A stretch of 15,830 nucleotides of DNA from JBAXLO01 sp037134755 (GTDB taxonomy: Bacteria > Bacteroidota > Bacteroidia > Bacteroidales > JACABE01): contig JBAXLO010000097.1 in NCBI GenBank assembly GCA_037134755.1, forward strand, positions 1-15,830. Direction: 5' to 3'. The position numbers and the translations under genes were made by a program. The notes under the pieces are model-generated. The model did not search any database. It was not told where the DNA came from and saw nothing but the letters and a program-made list of their open reading frames with translations. Positions 8,747 through 15,429 of the stretch are shown in pieces. Each line of letters starts with the position of its first letter. Positions within the stretch are counted from its first letter, which is position 1.

Positions 8747-8893
8747 AATTTAGATTTAGATGTATTTTCTTTTTTATTAAGATAAAGTGCTTCACTATAA
8801 CTTTTAAATCATATCTAATTATTAATGTATTAATGTTTATTTATTTTAAGATAAAACAAATCCCATCAATTGAAAGCAAAATTTTATTAAATA

Positions 8894-8932
8894 CAATAGC
8901 ATCACGAGGAGGCACGACGAAGTATCCTATTG
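8894..8932. repeat. REP-like dispersed intergenic element
   Basis: The core CGAGGAGGCACGACGAAG lies between 6-bp inverted arms CAATAG (8894-8899) and CTATTG (8927-8932). From memory this core resembles a dispersed intergenic repeat found in many Bacteroidetes and some other genomes. It is markedly GC-richer than its surroundings. Confidence 0.55.
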
Positions 8933-8984
8933 AAATAAAAACAATTAAAAACATTATACTCAAAAATAAAACCATTTAGGTAAT

Positions 8985-9022
8985 AAAAAAAAGAAAGCCT
9001 GCCAAACCAATGACAAGCTTTC
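8985..9022 (-). terminator. Rho-independent terminator of the gldB-yifB transcript
   Basis: On the minus strand GAAAGCTTGTC and GGCAGGCTTTC form an 11-bp stem with two G-U pairs and an 8-nt loop, followed by eight Ts. It lies about 60 nt after the yifB stop codon. The wobble pairs would break the stem on the plus strand, so it favours minus-strand transcripts. Confidence 0.8.
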
Positions 9023-9032
9023 ATATAATAAC

Positions 9033-9068
9033 TTCAAGTACTGTAAGTATTGCAAGTACTTCAAGTAC
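9033..9068. repeat. Four 9-bp tandem repeats
   Basis: TTCAAGTAC, TGTAAGTAT, TGCAAGTAC and TTCAAGTAC follow one another just downstream of the yifB stop on the minus strand, in the transcript's 3' leader to the terminator. No function is evident. Confidence 0.7.
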
Positions 9069-9080
9069 TTCTTCTCACAC

Positions 9081-10619
9081 TTACCTCCCCCAATTATCTT
9101 TATCCAAACTTCTAAAATTTATTGCTTCCGCAAGATGTTCATTTAAGATATTCTCTTTATTATCTAGATCAGCAATAGTGCGGGCTACCTTCAAAATACG
9201 ATCAAAGGCGCGAGCAGATAAACCCAATTTCTCCATTGCAGTCTTTAGGAGGCTCATACCGGCTTCATCTATTGCACAATACTTCTGTAGCATCTTACTA
9301 CTCATTTGTGCATTGCAATGAATAGTTTTATTTTCTTCAAAACGTTTCTCTTGTATCAATCTGGCATTAACTACGCGCACTCTAATCAGTTCGCTTTTCT
9401 CAGCTAAAGCCTTATTTGCAAGCTCTCTAAAAGGTACTGGCACCACTTCCACATGTATGTCGATTCTATCTAATAAGGGTCCCGAAATCTTATTAAGATA
9501 TTTCTGAACAACACCTGCTCCGCACACACAATTTGTTTCTGGGTGGTTATAATATCCACATGGACAAGGATTCATAGCTGCTATCAACATAAAACTTGCA
9601 GGGAACTCCACACACGATTTAGCTCTTGAAATAGTAACAAATCTATCTTCCATCGGCTGTCTAAGTACCTCCAACGCAGACCTTTTAAATTCGGGCAATT
9701 CATCAAGAAAAAGCACACCATTATGAGATAATGATATCTCACCAGGCTGAGGATTACTACCTCCACCAACCAATGCGACATCAGAAATAGTGTGGTGCGG
9801 CGAACGAAAAGGGCGGACAGAAATAAGCGAACTATTGCGCTTCATTTGTCCTGCCACGGAGTGAATCTTAGTAGTTTCTAGCGCTTCATAAAGATTTAAT
9901 GGCGGAAGAATCGAAGGCATTCTCTTGGCAAGCATTGTTTTTCCCGAACCGGGAGGACCTATAAGTATAACATTATGACCTCCTGCAGCAGCAATCTCCA
10001 ATGATCGCTTTATATTTTCCTGCCCTTTTACATCTGAGAAATCAAATTCATATTCTTTTAAAGAGTTGTAGAACTCATCTCTGGTATTTACAATCGTAGG
10101 TTCTAATTGAATATCATCATTTAAGAAGTCGATAACCTCTTTTATATTATCAACGCCATACACATTTAATTTGCCAACAATAGCAGCTTCTCTTGCATTC
10201 TGTTTTGGTAAGATAAAGCCTTTAAAACCTTCTTTCTGAGCTTCGATTGCAATAGGTAATGCCCCTTTAATAGGTTGTACGCCACCATCAAGAGATAGCT
10301 CGCCCATAATAATATAATCTGCAATCTTATCATTATTTATCTGCCCCGAAGCAGCCAATATTCCCATCGCAAGCGGAAGGTCGTACGAAGAACCTTCCTT
10401 TCGTATATCAGCAGGAGCCATATTTATCACTATCTTTTTACCCGGCAGTCGAAAACCATTGTTCTTTAGCGCCGCCTCAATTCTTTGTTGGCTCTCTTTA
10501 ACAGCACTGTCGGGCAAACCAACTAAAAAGAAATTTACACCTTGATCTATATTTACTTCAATTGTAATTGTGATTGCATTTACCCCGTGTATTGCACTTC
10601 CGAAGGTTTTTATTAGCAT
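9081..10619 (-). CDS. comM: YifB/ComM family Mg-chelatase-like AAA+ ATPase
   Basis: Cytoplasmic AAA+ ATPase of the ComM/YifB family. ComM in naturally competent bacteria acts as a hexameric helicase that extends branch migration during transformation; whether this host is competent is unknown. The N-terminal ChlI-like domain with a Lon-protease-like fold covers about 20-140. The ATPase domain begins near 193 with DVKGQENIKRSLEIAA. Walker A is GPPGSGKT (221-228) and Walker B is VLFLDELPEF (302-311). The CPCG and CVC cysteines (352, 354, 364, 366) are typical of the family, and the C-terminal Mg_chelatase_C domain ends the protein. The length of 512 residues is normal. It starts 12 nt after gldB on the same strand, so the two are probably co-transcribed, and a strong terminator follows. 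Confidence 0.93.
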   Translation of the reverse strand: MLIKTFGSAIHGVNAITITIEVNIDQGVNFFLVGLPDSAVKESQQRIEAALKNNGFRLPGKKIVINMAPADIRKEGSSYDLPLAMGILAASGQINNDKIADYIIMGELSLDGGVQPIKGALPIAIEAQKEGFKGFILPKQNAREAAIVGKLNVYGVDNIKEVIDFLNDDIQLEPTIVNTRDEFYNSLKEYEFDFSDVKGQENIKRSLEIAAAGGHNVILIGPPGSGKTMLAKRMPSILPPLNLYEALETTKIHSVAGQMKRNSSLISVRPFRSPHHTISDVALVGGGSNPQPGEISLSHNGVLFLDELPEFKRSALEVLRQPMEDRFVTISRAKSCVEFPASFMLIAAMNPCPCGYYNHPETNCVCGAGVVQKYLNKISGPLLDRIDIHVEVVPVPFRELANKALAEKSELIRVRVVNARLIQEKRFEENKTIHCNAQMSSKMLQKYCAIDEAGMSLLKTAMEKLGLSARAFDRILKVARTIADLDNKENILNEHLAEAINFRSLDKDNWGR

Positions 10620-10631
10620 TCCATTTTTGTT

Positions 10632-11636
10632 TTATTTCTGCGGTTTATATTTAGAAGCTTGTAAAATAGCTTGAGAATCATCTAAATTAATCATCTCATT
10701 TAAATCAGTCTTTTTATTATCCATATAATATTTAACAATCTGCCAGCCTACCCAATCTGCCATTCTAGGAGGAGAACCCGGGAAGCCATTAGTCTTTGGA
10801 CCTTCGCTAACAAAGGGTCTTATCTTATGAAAATCTTTACAGTATAGAAGATTATTTTTAATAAAGAACGCCCAAATATTAGCTTCGTTTTTCTTACACC
10901 ATTCTATTTGTTCTTTGGTATAACCTATTTTAATATCATCACTAACTTTTGGAATAAGAGCATCTTCAATATATAAAATCTTCCCTCTGTCTATCATAAA
11001 ATCAAGCAATGACTTGCCATTAGGATCAAATTTTACCATCTTTTCAGCAATAGTGCTCATACAATCAGCAATAATATAATTGCTATCAAGACGTGCTGCC
11101 AAATATTTAGGTATTTCAACAGAAGGATACAGCTTAAAGTCCTTGCCAAGATACATATCTAACGCAATAGCCATAACCGTATCCAGATAAATTATCCTGT
11201 TTTGATAATCCATAAATGAATGATAACTATAAACTTTAGGAATAGCCTTATTAGGAAAATAATGTTTTAGATAAGTAAAAGCTGTTCCTAAATCATTTTC
11301 CAACCATTTAACATCAGAATATTTCTTTACGATAGCATCATAAATTTCATGTGTAGCAGGATCTTTAATAAAGTTATAAATCCTTAGAATATTCAAAGTA
11401 TCATCAAGATTTGCATCCAGAAAGAGCATATAATCTTTCTTATTCTGTTTTAACTCATTCTTTAGATTATCTACATTCAAATTCATCAAAACCTTATCAT
11501 AACGATAGATCTTTACATCAATTTTAGCATCTTTAGGAAGCTCAATATCTAGTTTGTTTTTCTTATTATTATGACATGATACAAACAAAATACTTATAAC
11601 ACCCATCAAGACTAGTATGTTTCTGCTAAATTTCAT
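10632..11636 (-). CDS. gldB: Gliding motility lipoprotein GldB
   Basis: Lipoprotein of the GldB family, needed for gliding in Flavobacterium johnsoniae; its biochemical role is not settled. The frame is open to an ATG at 11672, but the ATG at 11634-11636 is preferred because it begins a classic lipoprotein signal, MKFSRNILVLMGVISILFVSC, with the lipid-accepting Cys at residue 21. The longer start would add 12 polar residues (MHNNNNLNQLKT) before the signal. Family hallmarks include a hydrophobic segment ALDMYLGKDFKLYP in the middle and a C-terminal FPGSPPRMADWVGWQIVKYY. With this start it is 334 residues, within the family's usual size. yifB follows after 12 nt, and nadE is close by on the other strand, as is also remembered for gldB loci of other Bacteroidetes. 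No gldC is present here. Confidence 0.9.
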   Translation of the reverse strand: MKFSRNILVLMGVISILFVSCHNNKKNKLDIELPKDAKIDVKIYRYDKVLMNLNVDNLKNELKQNKKDYMLFLDANLDDTLNILRIYNFIKDPATHEIYDAIVKKYSDVKWLENDLGTAFTYLKHYFPNKAIPKVYSYHSFMDYQNRIIYLDTVMAIALDMYLGKDFKLYPSVEIPKYLAARLDSNYIIADCMSTIAEKMVKFDPNGKSLLDFMIDRGKILYIEDALIPKVSDDIKIGYTKEQIEWCKKNEANIWAFFIKNNLLYCKDFHKIRPFVSEGPKTNGFPGSPPRMADWVGWQIVKYYMDNKKTDLNEMINLDDSQAILQASKYKPQK

Positions 11637-11699
11637 TGTTTTCAATTGATTTAAATTGTTATTATTATGCACATCTAAACTTATTTCATAATTTTACTG

Positions 11700-11707
11700 C
11701 AAAAGTA
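11700..11707 (-). promoter_or_regulatory. Probable -7 box for gldB-yifB
   Basis: The minus strand reads TACTTTTG followed by CAG, matching TAnnTTTG. It would put the transcript start near 11693, leaving a leader of about 57 nt before the preferred GldB start, or about 21 nt before the longer one. Confidence 0.5.
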
Positions 11708-11730
11708 TCGTATTCTTTCCGAATTTTAGT

Positions 11731-11738
11731 TACTTTTG
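11731..11738 (+). promoter_or_regulatory. Probable -7 box for the barrel protein-nadE unit
   Basis: TACTTTTG followed by TTG matches TAnnTTTG and ends about 40 nt before the ATG at 11779. It lies 23 bp from the opposing gldB box, so the divergent promoters overlap upstream. Confidence 0.5.
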
Positions 11739-11778
11739 TTGATTATTTTCAAAAAGAACTAATAAATATTAAATCAAC

Positions 11779-12480
11779 ATGAAAAAGCTAGCTGTTACTT
11801 TTCAACTTATGCTATTATTATTACTGAATAACAAGCTCTCAGCTCAAGATATGAAACCAAATTCATTTCAACTTGGCTTTAGATTTGCTCCTAATATCTC
11901 CTGGTTAAAACCCAATGCGCAAGATTATAATTCTGATGGTTCCTTATTAAAGTTCTCTTGGGGGCTAGTTACCGACTTTCGATTTGCCAATAATTATTAT
12001 TTCTCAACAGGTTTAAATTTTAATGCTTGTGGAGGCAAAATGACGTATTCAACTTTAGATACTGCCAGTAGAACAGGTAAAATGTCACAAAGTTTCAATC
12101 TTCGTTATCTCGAGATTCCTTTGTTGTTAAAGATGAAAACTCATCAGTTTAAGTCAGTAACATATTATGGAATAGTAGGTATTGGTGTTGGTTTATTAAT
12201 TAATGTTAATTCAGACGAAGATTTCCTGCCTACCAATTCAACTATTTCTTATTCTACAACTAATGTTGATATTAAAGCACAAGTCAGAGATTTTAAGTTG
12301 TCATTGATTATTGGTGCCGGAGCTATTTATTCATTAGGTGGCTCTACAGCTTTGTTTGGCGAACTTCGTTTTAACAATGGCTTCACTAATATATTAGATT
12401 TTAATAATAACATTTCTCCATACACACCTGCTTCAGCGGTTCCTAACTCTTTTGATTTAGGTGTTGGAATAATGTTTTAA
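11779..12480 (+). CDS. Outer-membrane beta-barrel protein, PorT-like family
   Basis: Predicted eight-strand type outer-membrane barrel (OMP_b-brl_2/PorT-like). Residues 1-23 form a signal peptide ending LSAQD. Alternating strands follow, such as FQLGFRFAPNISWL, LKFSWGLVTDFRF, NYYFSTGLNF, LRYLEIPLLLKMK and VTYYGIVGIGVGLLI. The chain ends FDLGVGIMF, with the terminal Phe that barrel proteins use for insertion. The LEIPLLLK block after the third strand is typical of this family. PorT of Porphyromonas gingivalis is a T9SS component, but many paralogues have no known role, so a secretion function here is inference, helped only by nearby gldB. The length of 233 residues is usual. nadE begins 33 nt downstream, probably on the same transcript. 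Confidence 0.85.
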   Translation: MKKLAVTFQLMLLLLLNNKLSAQDMKPNSFQLGFRFAPNISWLKPNAQDYNSDGSLLKFSWGLVTDFRFANNYYFSTGLNFNACGGKMTYSTLDTASRTGKMSQSFNLRYLEIPLLLKMKTHQFKSVTYYGIVGIGVGLLINVNSDEDFLPTNSTISYSTTNVDIKAQVRDFKLSLIIGAGAIYSLGGSTALFGELRFNNGFTNILDFNNNISPYTPASAVPNSFDLGVGIMF

Positions 12481-12513
12481 ACCTACACAACTAATATAAC
12501 TAATTATAATATA

Positions 12514-14151
12514 ATGAAGATTGCTCTTGCTCAACTAAACTATCATATTGGTAATTTCGAAAATAATACTGTTAAGATAAAGAAAACGATTCTCAAAGCC
12601 AAGCGTCTGGGTGTTGATCTGGTTGTTTTTGCTGAGTTATCTGTTTGTGGTTATCCTCCCCGCGACTTTCTGGAGTTCGAAGATTTTATTTCTCAATGCA
12701 ATGCTGTAGTTGATGATATTGCTTCAGTAAGTAATGGTATTGCAGTCATTATTGGCTCGCCCACAGTTAATCCTGATGTTAAAGGCAAAGATCTCTTTAA
12801 TTCTGCTTTGTTTATTAATGATGGCAAAGTTATTTCAACTCATCATAAAAGTTTATTGCCTAATTATGATGTCTTTGATGAGTATCGTTATTTCGAACCT
12901 AGTCGTAAGTCAAATGTTGTTAATTATCAAGGTAAGAATATAGCTGTTACTATCTGTGAAGACCTTTGGAATATTGGTGAAGAAGTGCTTTATCCCTATT
13001 CTCCGATGGACGATCTGATAACACAGAATCCTGATTTAATAATCAATATTGCAGCATCTCCTTTTAATTATGATCAGCGAAACATCCGTAAAGATGTGTT
13101 ATCAAAGAATGCGCAGAAGTATCATATACCTCTATTATATGTAAATCATGTGGGCGCACAAACGGAATTGATTTTTGATGGCGGATCTTTGGTTATTGAT
13201 GCAAAGGGTAGGATAGCAGAGGAGTTAAAGTATTTTGAAGAAGATTTTATTATTGTTGATACCGATAATCTCAATACTGTTGCTGAGATTAAAGAAGAAG
13301 AGCATGTTCAGGACATTGCACTTATCCATGATGCTTTGGTTTTGGGTATTAAAGATTATTTTTATAAGCTGGGATTCAAGAAAGCCATCCTGGGACTTTC
13401 CGGTGGTATTGATTCAGCAGTAACACTTGTTCTTGCTGCCGAAGCATTAGGTAGCGAGAATGTTAAAGCACTTCTGCTTCCTTCTCGTTTCTCTTCTCAG
13501 CATTCTATTGACGATGCTGTTTTATTAGCTGATAATATCCAAGTACCTTACGAAACCATTCATCTTGACGAGGCTTACAAGAGTTTTGGCAGTCTTCTTT
13601 CGCCTTTCTTTAAGGATATGCCTTTTGATGTTACCGAAGAGAATTTACAGGCTAGAATACGTGCAGTTTTGTTGATGGCTTTTACCAATAAGTTTGCTTA
13701 TGTGTTGTTAAACACTTCAAATAAGAGCGAAGCTGCTGTTGGTTACGGAACTTTGTATGGTGATATGTGCGGAGGTTTATCAGTGTTGGGCGATTTGTAC
13801 AAGACTCAGGTTTACGACTTAGCCAATTATATTAATCGTGATATAGAAGTTATTCCTATTAATTCAATCACTAAGCCACCTTCAGCTGAGTTGCGTCCCG
13901 ACCAAAAGGATTCCGATTCATTGCCTGAATATGATATTTTAGATAAGATTCTTTATAATTATATCGAAAAACGCAAAGGACCAAAGGAGCTTATAGCAAT
14001 GGGTTTCGACGAAGCTGTTGTTAAAAAGACTTTACGTTTGGTGAATATGAATGAATATAAGCGCCACCAAACTCCACCAATCTTAAGAGTATCTCCCAAA
14101 GCCTTCGGTATGGGCAGAAGAATGCCAATTGTAGGAAAGTATCTCTCGTAA
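12514..14151 (+). CDS. nadE: Glutamine-dependent NAD+ synthase
   Basis: Cytoplasmic enzyme of the last step of NAD synthesis: it amidates nicotinate adenine dinucleotide using ATP and ammonia released from glutamine. The N-terminal nitrilase-type glutaminase domain (1 to about 250) has the triad Glu41 (FAELSVCGYPP), Lys112 (HHKSLLPNYDVFDE) and Cys148 (TICEDLW). The synthetase domain (about 265-545) has the PP-loop LGLSGGIDSA (293-302), NTSNKSEAAVGYGTLYGD (400-417) and PPSAELRPDQKDSDSLPEYD (455-474). At 545 residues it is the two-domain form and complete. It follows the barrel gene by 33 nt. A heptamer repeat starts 3 nt after the stop codon and a strong hairpin lies 50 nt after it. Confidence 0.96.
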   Translation: MKIALAQLNYHIGNFENNTVKIKKTILKAKRLGVDLVVFAELSVCGYPPRDFLEFEDFISQCNAVVDDIASVSNGIAVIIGSPTVNPDVKGKDLFNSALFINDGKVISTHHKSLLPNYDVFDEYRYFEPSRKSNVVNYQGKNIAVTICEDLWNIGEEVLYPYSPMDDLITQNPDLIINIAASPFNYDQRNIRKDVLSKNAQKYHIPLLYVNHVGAQTELIFDGGSLVIDAKGRIAEELKYFEEDFIIVDTDNLNTVAEIKEEEHVQDIALIHDALVLGIKDYFYKLGFKKAILGLSGGIDSAVTLVLAAEALGSENVKALLLPSRFSSQHSIDDAVLLADNIQVPYETIHLDEAYKSFGSLLSPFFKDMPFDVTEENLQARIRAVLLMAFTNKFAYVLLNTSNKSEAAVGYGTLYGDMCGGLSVLGDLYKTQVYDLANYINRDIEVIPINSITKPPSAELRPDQKDSDSLPEYDILDKILYNYIEKRKGPKELIAMGFDEAVVKKTLRLVNMNEYKRHQTPPILRVSPKAFGMGRRMPIVGKYLS

Positions 14152-14154
14152 GAG

Positions 14155-14181
14155 AATTAACAATTAACAATTAACAATTAA
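14155..14181. repeat. AATTAAC heptamer array, almost four units
   Basis: Three full copies of AATTAAC and a 6-nt partial begin 3 nt after the nadE stop codon. It has the same unit length and copy number as the heptamer arrays at 8169-8280 and 15401-15428. Confidence 0.85.
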
Positions 14182-14201
14182 TATTGCCTTGTAGTTGAAT
14201 T

Positions 14202-14230
14202 TCCGCTTAGCCGATTTCCGGCTAAGCGGA
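14202..14230. repeat. Perfect 12-bp hairpin downstream of nadE
   Basis: TCCGCTTAGCCG (14202-14213) and CGGCTAAGCGGA (14219-14230) are exact inverted repeats around a 5-nt loop. The stem is GC-rich in AT-rich DNA. No T run follows on the plus strand, so it is either an unconventional terminator or RNA-stabilising hairpin for nadE, or a dispersed palindrome. Confidence 0.8.
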
Positions 14231-14249
14231 TAGATCTACTTTAAATTAA

Positions 14250-14404
14250 TTTTTATATTTATAACCGAAGTTAGGGTTTAAATATAAAAAAGAGAATAAG
14301 AAAGACAACTTATCTTTAGATAAATCGAATCATTGTATATTGCTCTGTCTTAAACCCTCTCCTCTTAGGAGAGGGCAGGGTGAGGTTGTTAATTCAAGGT
14401 TTAA
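14250..14404 (+). repeat. Left copy of a dispersed repeat flanking the HEPN/MNT pair, split by a MITE-like element
   Basis: Bases 14250-14386 closely match 15430-15563 in the same orientation. Both carry GGGTTTAAATATAAA near the left and a palindrome (here CCCTCTCCT, CTT, AGGAGAGGG at 14355-14375) followed by a GGGTGAGGT-type end. The copy continues AATTCAAGG then TTTAA, is interrupted at 14405, and resumes with ATATAAA at 14571-14577. Confidence 0.88.
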
Positions 14405-14565
14405 CCCAAATTACGCATTAGAATAAATTTGATATATATTTTAAATATAATCAATCATTTAATGCATTTATTTTCTAATGCGTAGCATTAGAGAATAATA
14501 TTGGTTATTTAATTGGCATCTTGATATTTGTAATGACATTTTAATATCTTAATGCGTAATCTGGG
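14405..14565. mobile_element. 161-bp MITE-like element with terminal inverted repeats and TTTAA target duplication
   Basis: The ends are CCCAAATTACGCATTA (14405-14420) and TAATGCGTAATCTGGG (14550-14565), inverted with one mismatch in 16. TTTAA directly flanks both sides (14400-14404 and 14566-14570). The uninterrupted site is preserved in the paralogous repeat at 15574-15594. Inside, TCTAATGC and GCATTAGA form a perfect palindrome (14474-14492) that echoes the terminal motif. There is no coding capacity, so a transposase would have to act in trans. Confidence 0.8.
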
Positions 14566-14574
14566 TTTAAATAT

Positions 14575-14608
14575 AAAAGGCAGCTGTTATTTAAAACAAC
14601 TGCCTTTT
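14575..14608 (-). terminator. Terminator of the MNT-HEPN operon, possibly bidirectional
   Basis: AAAAGGCAG (14575-14583) pairs perfectly with CTGCCTTTT (14600-14608). One C-A mismatch and four more pairs bring the stem to a 6-nt loop. It lies 24 nt past the HEPN stop on the minus strand. The symmetric A and T ends could also stop plus-strand transcripts. Confidence 0.75.
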
Positions 14609-14632
14609 ACTTACTATGTGTTTATTTGTTAC

Positions 14633-15046
14633 TTAAAAAGAATCTTCAATTTCAAAACCAATATGTTTTTTTAATAAAGATCTAACATCTTTAACTGTAT
14701 TTATTGCTTCTATTCTTTCTTTACCCGACATTTCAATTTTAAAATCAGGATACCTAACCTCTACTCCAAAAGCATTAAGCATTAAAATCTTTTCATAAAG
14801 TGTATTATCTATTTGTATAAAGTCGTCAAGTAATGCTAACAGATATCTTAGGTCATGACTCTTTTTATATGAAATAGAAAGGTTTTCCAACAAGCATTTA
14901 ATATATTTTTCAACTGCTTGTTGACAATGAAAAGCAAGTGTATCGGAATATTCGTTGATATATTGAAATATAATTATTGCAGTTCCCAAATCATGGTCAG
15001 CCTTTTCAATCCAATCTTTTAATCGTTCTTCGTTATTTTCTTTCAT
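14633..15046 (-). CDS. HEPN domain protein, probable toxin partner of the MNT protein
   Basis: A 137-residue helical protein of the PF05168-like HEPN group. Such proteins pair with MNT nucleotidyltransferases and can act as ribonuclease toxins. Characteristic blocks are WIEKADHDLGTA (12-23), LAFHCQQAVEKYIKCLLE (37-54), SHDLRYLLALL (63-73) and EVRYPDF (96-102). Near the C-terminus Arg122 and His128 in RSLLKKH form an RX5H arrangement that fits the HEPN catalytic consensus RX4-6H. The HXY tyrosine that is modified in HepT-type proteins is absent, the sequence after the His being IGF. It overlaps the upstream MNT gene by 14 nt, so the two are translationally coupled. Activity as a toxin is inferred from family and pairing only; some HEPN/MNT pairs may have other roles. 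Confidence 0.88.
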   Translation of the reverse strand: MKENNEERLKDWIEKADHDLGTAIIIFQYINEYSDTLAFHCQQAVEKYIKCLLENLSISYKKSHDLRYLLALLDDFIQIDNTLYEKILMLNAFGVEVRYPDFKIEMSGKERIEAINTVKDVRSLLKKHIGFEIEDSF

Positions 15047-15350
15047 ATAATAATTGAGAGTCTTTAATTGCTGAATTTATAAATGAAAGGCTTTGTCTTT
15101 TACCATTTTCAAATTCGTCGTTTGTATACACAACTATATCAACAGGTAATTTCGAATCTTTTAACAACTTTTGAATTTCAACACTTCGTTTAAATCTTGG
15201 CTCAGAAGTTTCTTTAATTATTAATAAGTCAATATCACTATCTTCTGAAGGGGTTCCTTTGGCATACGAACCGAAAAGAAATATCTTTTCAGGATTATAA
15301 CCCAATGCTATCTTATTAATTATATCAGCTATTATTTTTGATTCAATCAT
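15033..15350 (-). CDS. MNT-type minimal nucleotidyltransferase, probable antitoxin
   Basis: A 105-residue nucleotidyltransferase of the pol-beta fold. MntA-type relatives neutralise their HEPN partner by attaching AMP to it. The signature LFGSYAKGTPSEDSDIDLLI (25-44) supplies Gly27-Ser28 and the metal-binding Asp39 and Asp41, and VDIVVYT (70-76) supplies the third carboxylate, Asp71. All catalytic positions are intact, so it should be active. It is first in a two-gene operon, its stop lying inside the HEPN start region. A perfect -7 box lies only 21 nt upstream, giving a very short leader. Direct repeats on each side suggest the pair may have arrived as a unit. Confidence 0.9.
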   Translation of the reverse strand: MIESKIIADIINKIALGYNPEKIFLFGSYAKGTPSEDSDIDLLIIKETSEPRFKRSVEIQKLLKDSKLPVDIVVYTNDEFENGKRQSLSFINSAIKDSQLLYERK

Positions 15351-15371
15351 TATATATTGATTTTATTTTTG

Positions 15372-15379
15372 CAAAGATA
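15372..15379 (-). promoter_or_regulatory. Probable -7 box for the MNT-HEPN operon
   Basis: The minus strand reads TATCTTTG followed by CAAAA, an exact TAnnTTTG match. It ends 21 nt before the MNT start. The heptamer array at 15401-15428 covers the region expected to hold the -33 element. Confidence 0.5.
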
Positions 15380-15400
15380 CTAATAAAAAGTTTTCCAATT

Positions 15401-15428
15401 CGTAATTCGTAATTTTTAATTCGTAATT
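15401..15428. repeat. Four-unit heptamer array upstream of the MNT promoter
   Basis: CGTAATT, CGTAATT, TTTAATT and CGTAATT make exactly 28 nt. The same heptamer and copy number occur in the 42-bp composite units at 8211-8294. Confidence 0.85.
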
Positions 15429-15429
15429 G

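Larger units (their letters stand above)
8095..9080. other. Intergenic region of 986 bp filled with repeats and no gene
   Basis: No supported coding sequence lies between the large secreted protein and yifB, which converge here. In order it holds a 42-bp composite array (8169-8294), a 21-bp degenerate array (about 8326-8661), an imperfect palindrome (8705-8746), a REP-like element (8894-8932), the yifB terminator (8985-9022) and a 9-bp tandem repeat (9033-9068). About 8750-8893 is plain AT-rich DNA. No clear terminator for the large protein gene is seen directly after 8094. Confidence 0.8.

Noticed and set aside
9010..9321. 103-codon plus-strand frame overlapping yifB
   Set aside because: It lies antisense to the strongly supported C-terminus of yifB and resembles no family, so it is a shadow of the real gene.
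14355..14375. CCCTCTCCT/AGGAGAGGG palindrome as a terminator
   Set aside because: It is followed by a purine-rich GGGTGAGG, not Ts, and is shared with the second repeat copy, so it is treated as part of the dispersed element.
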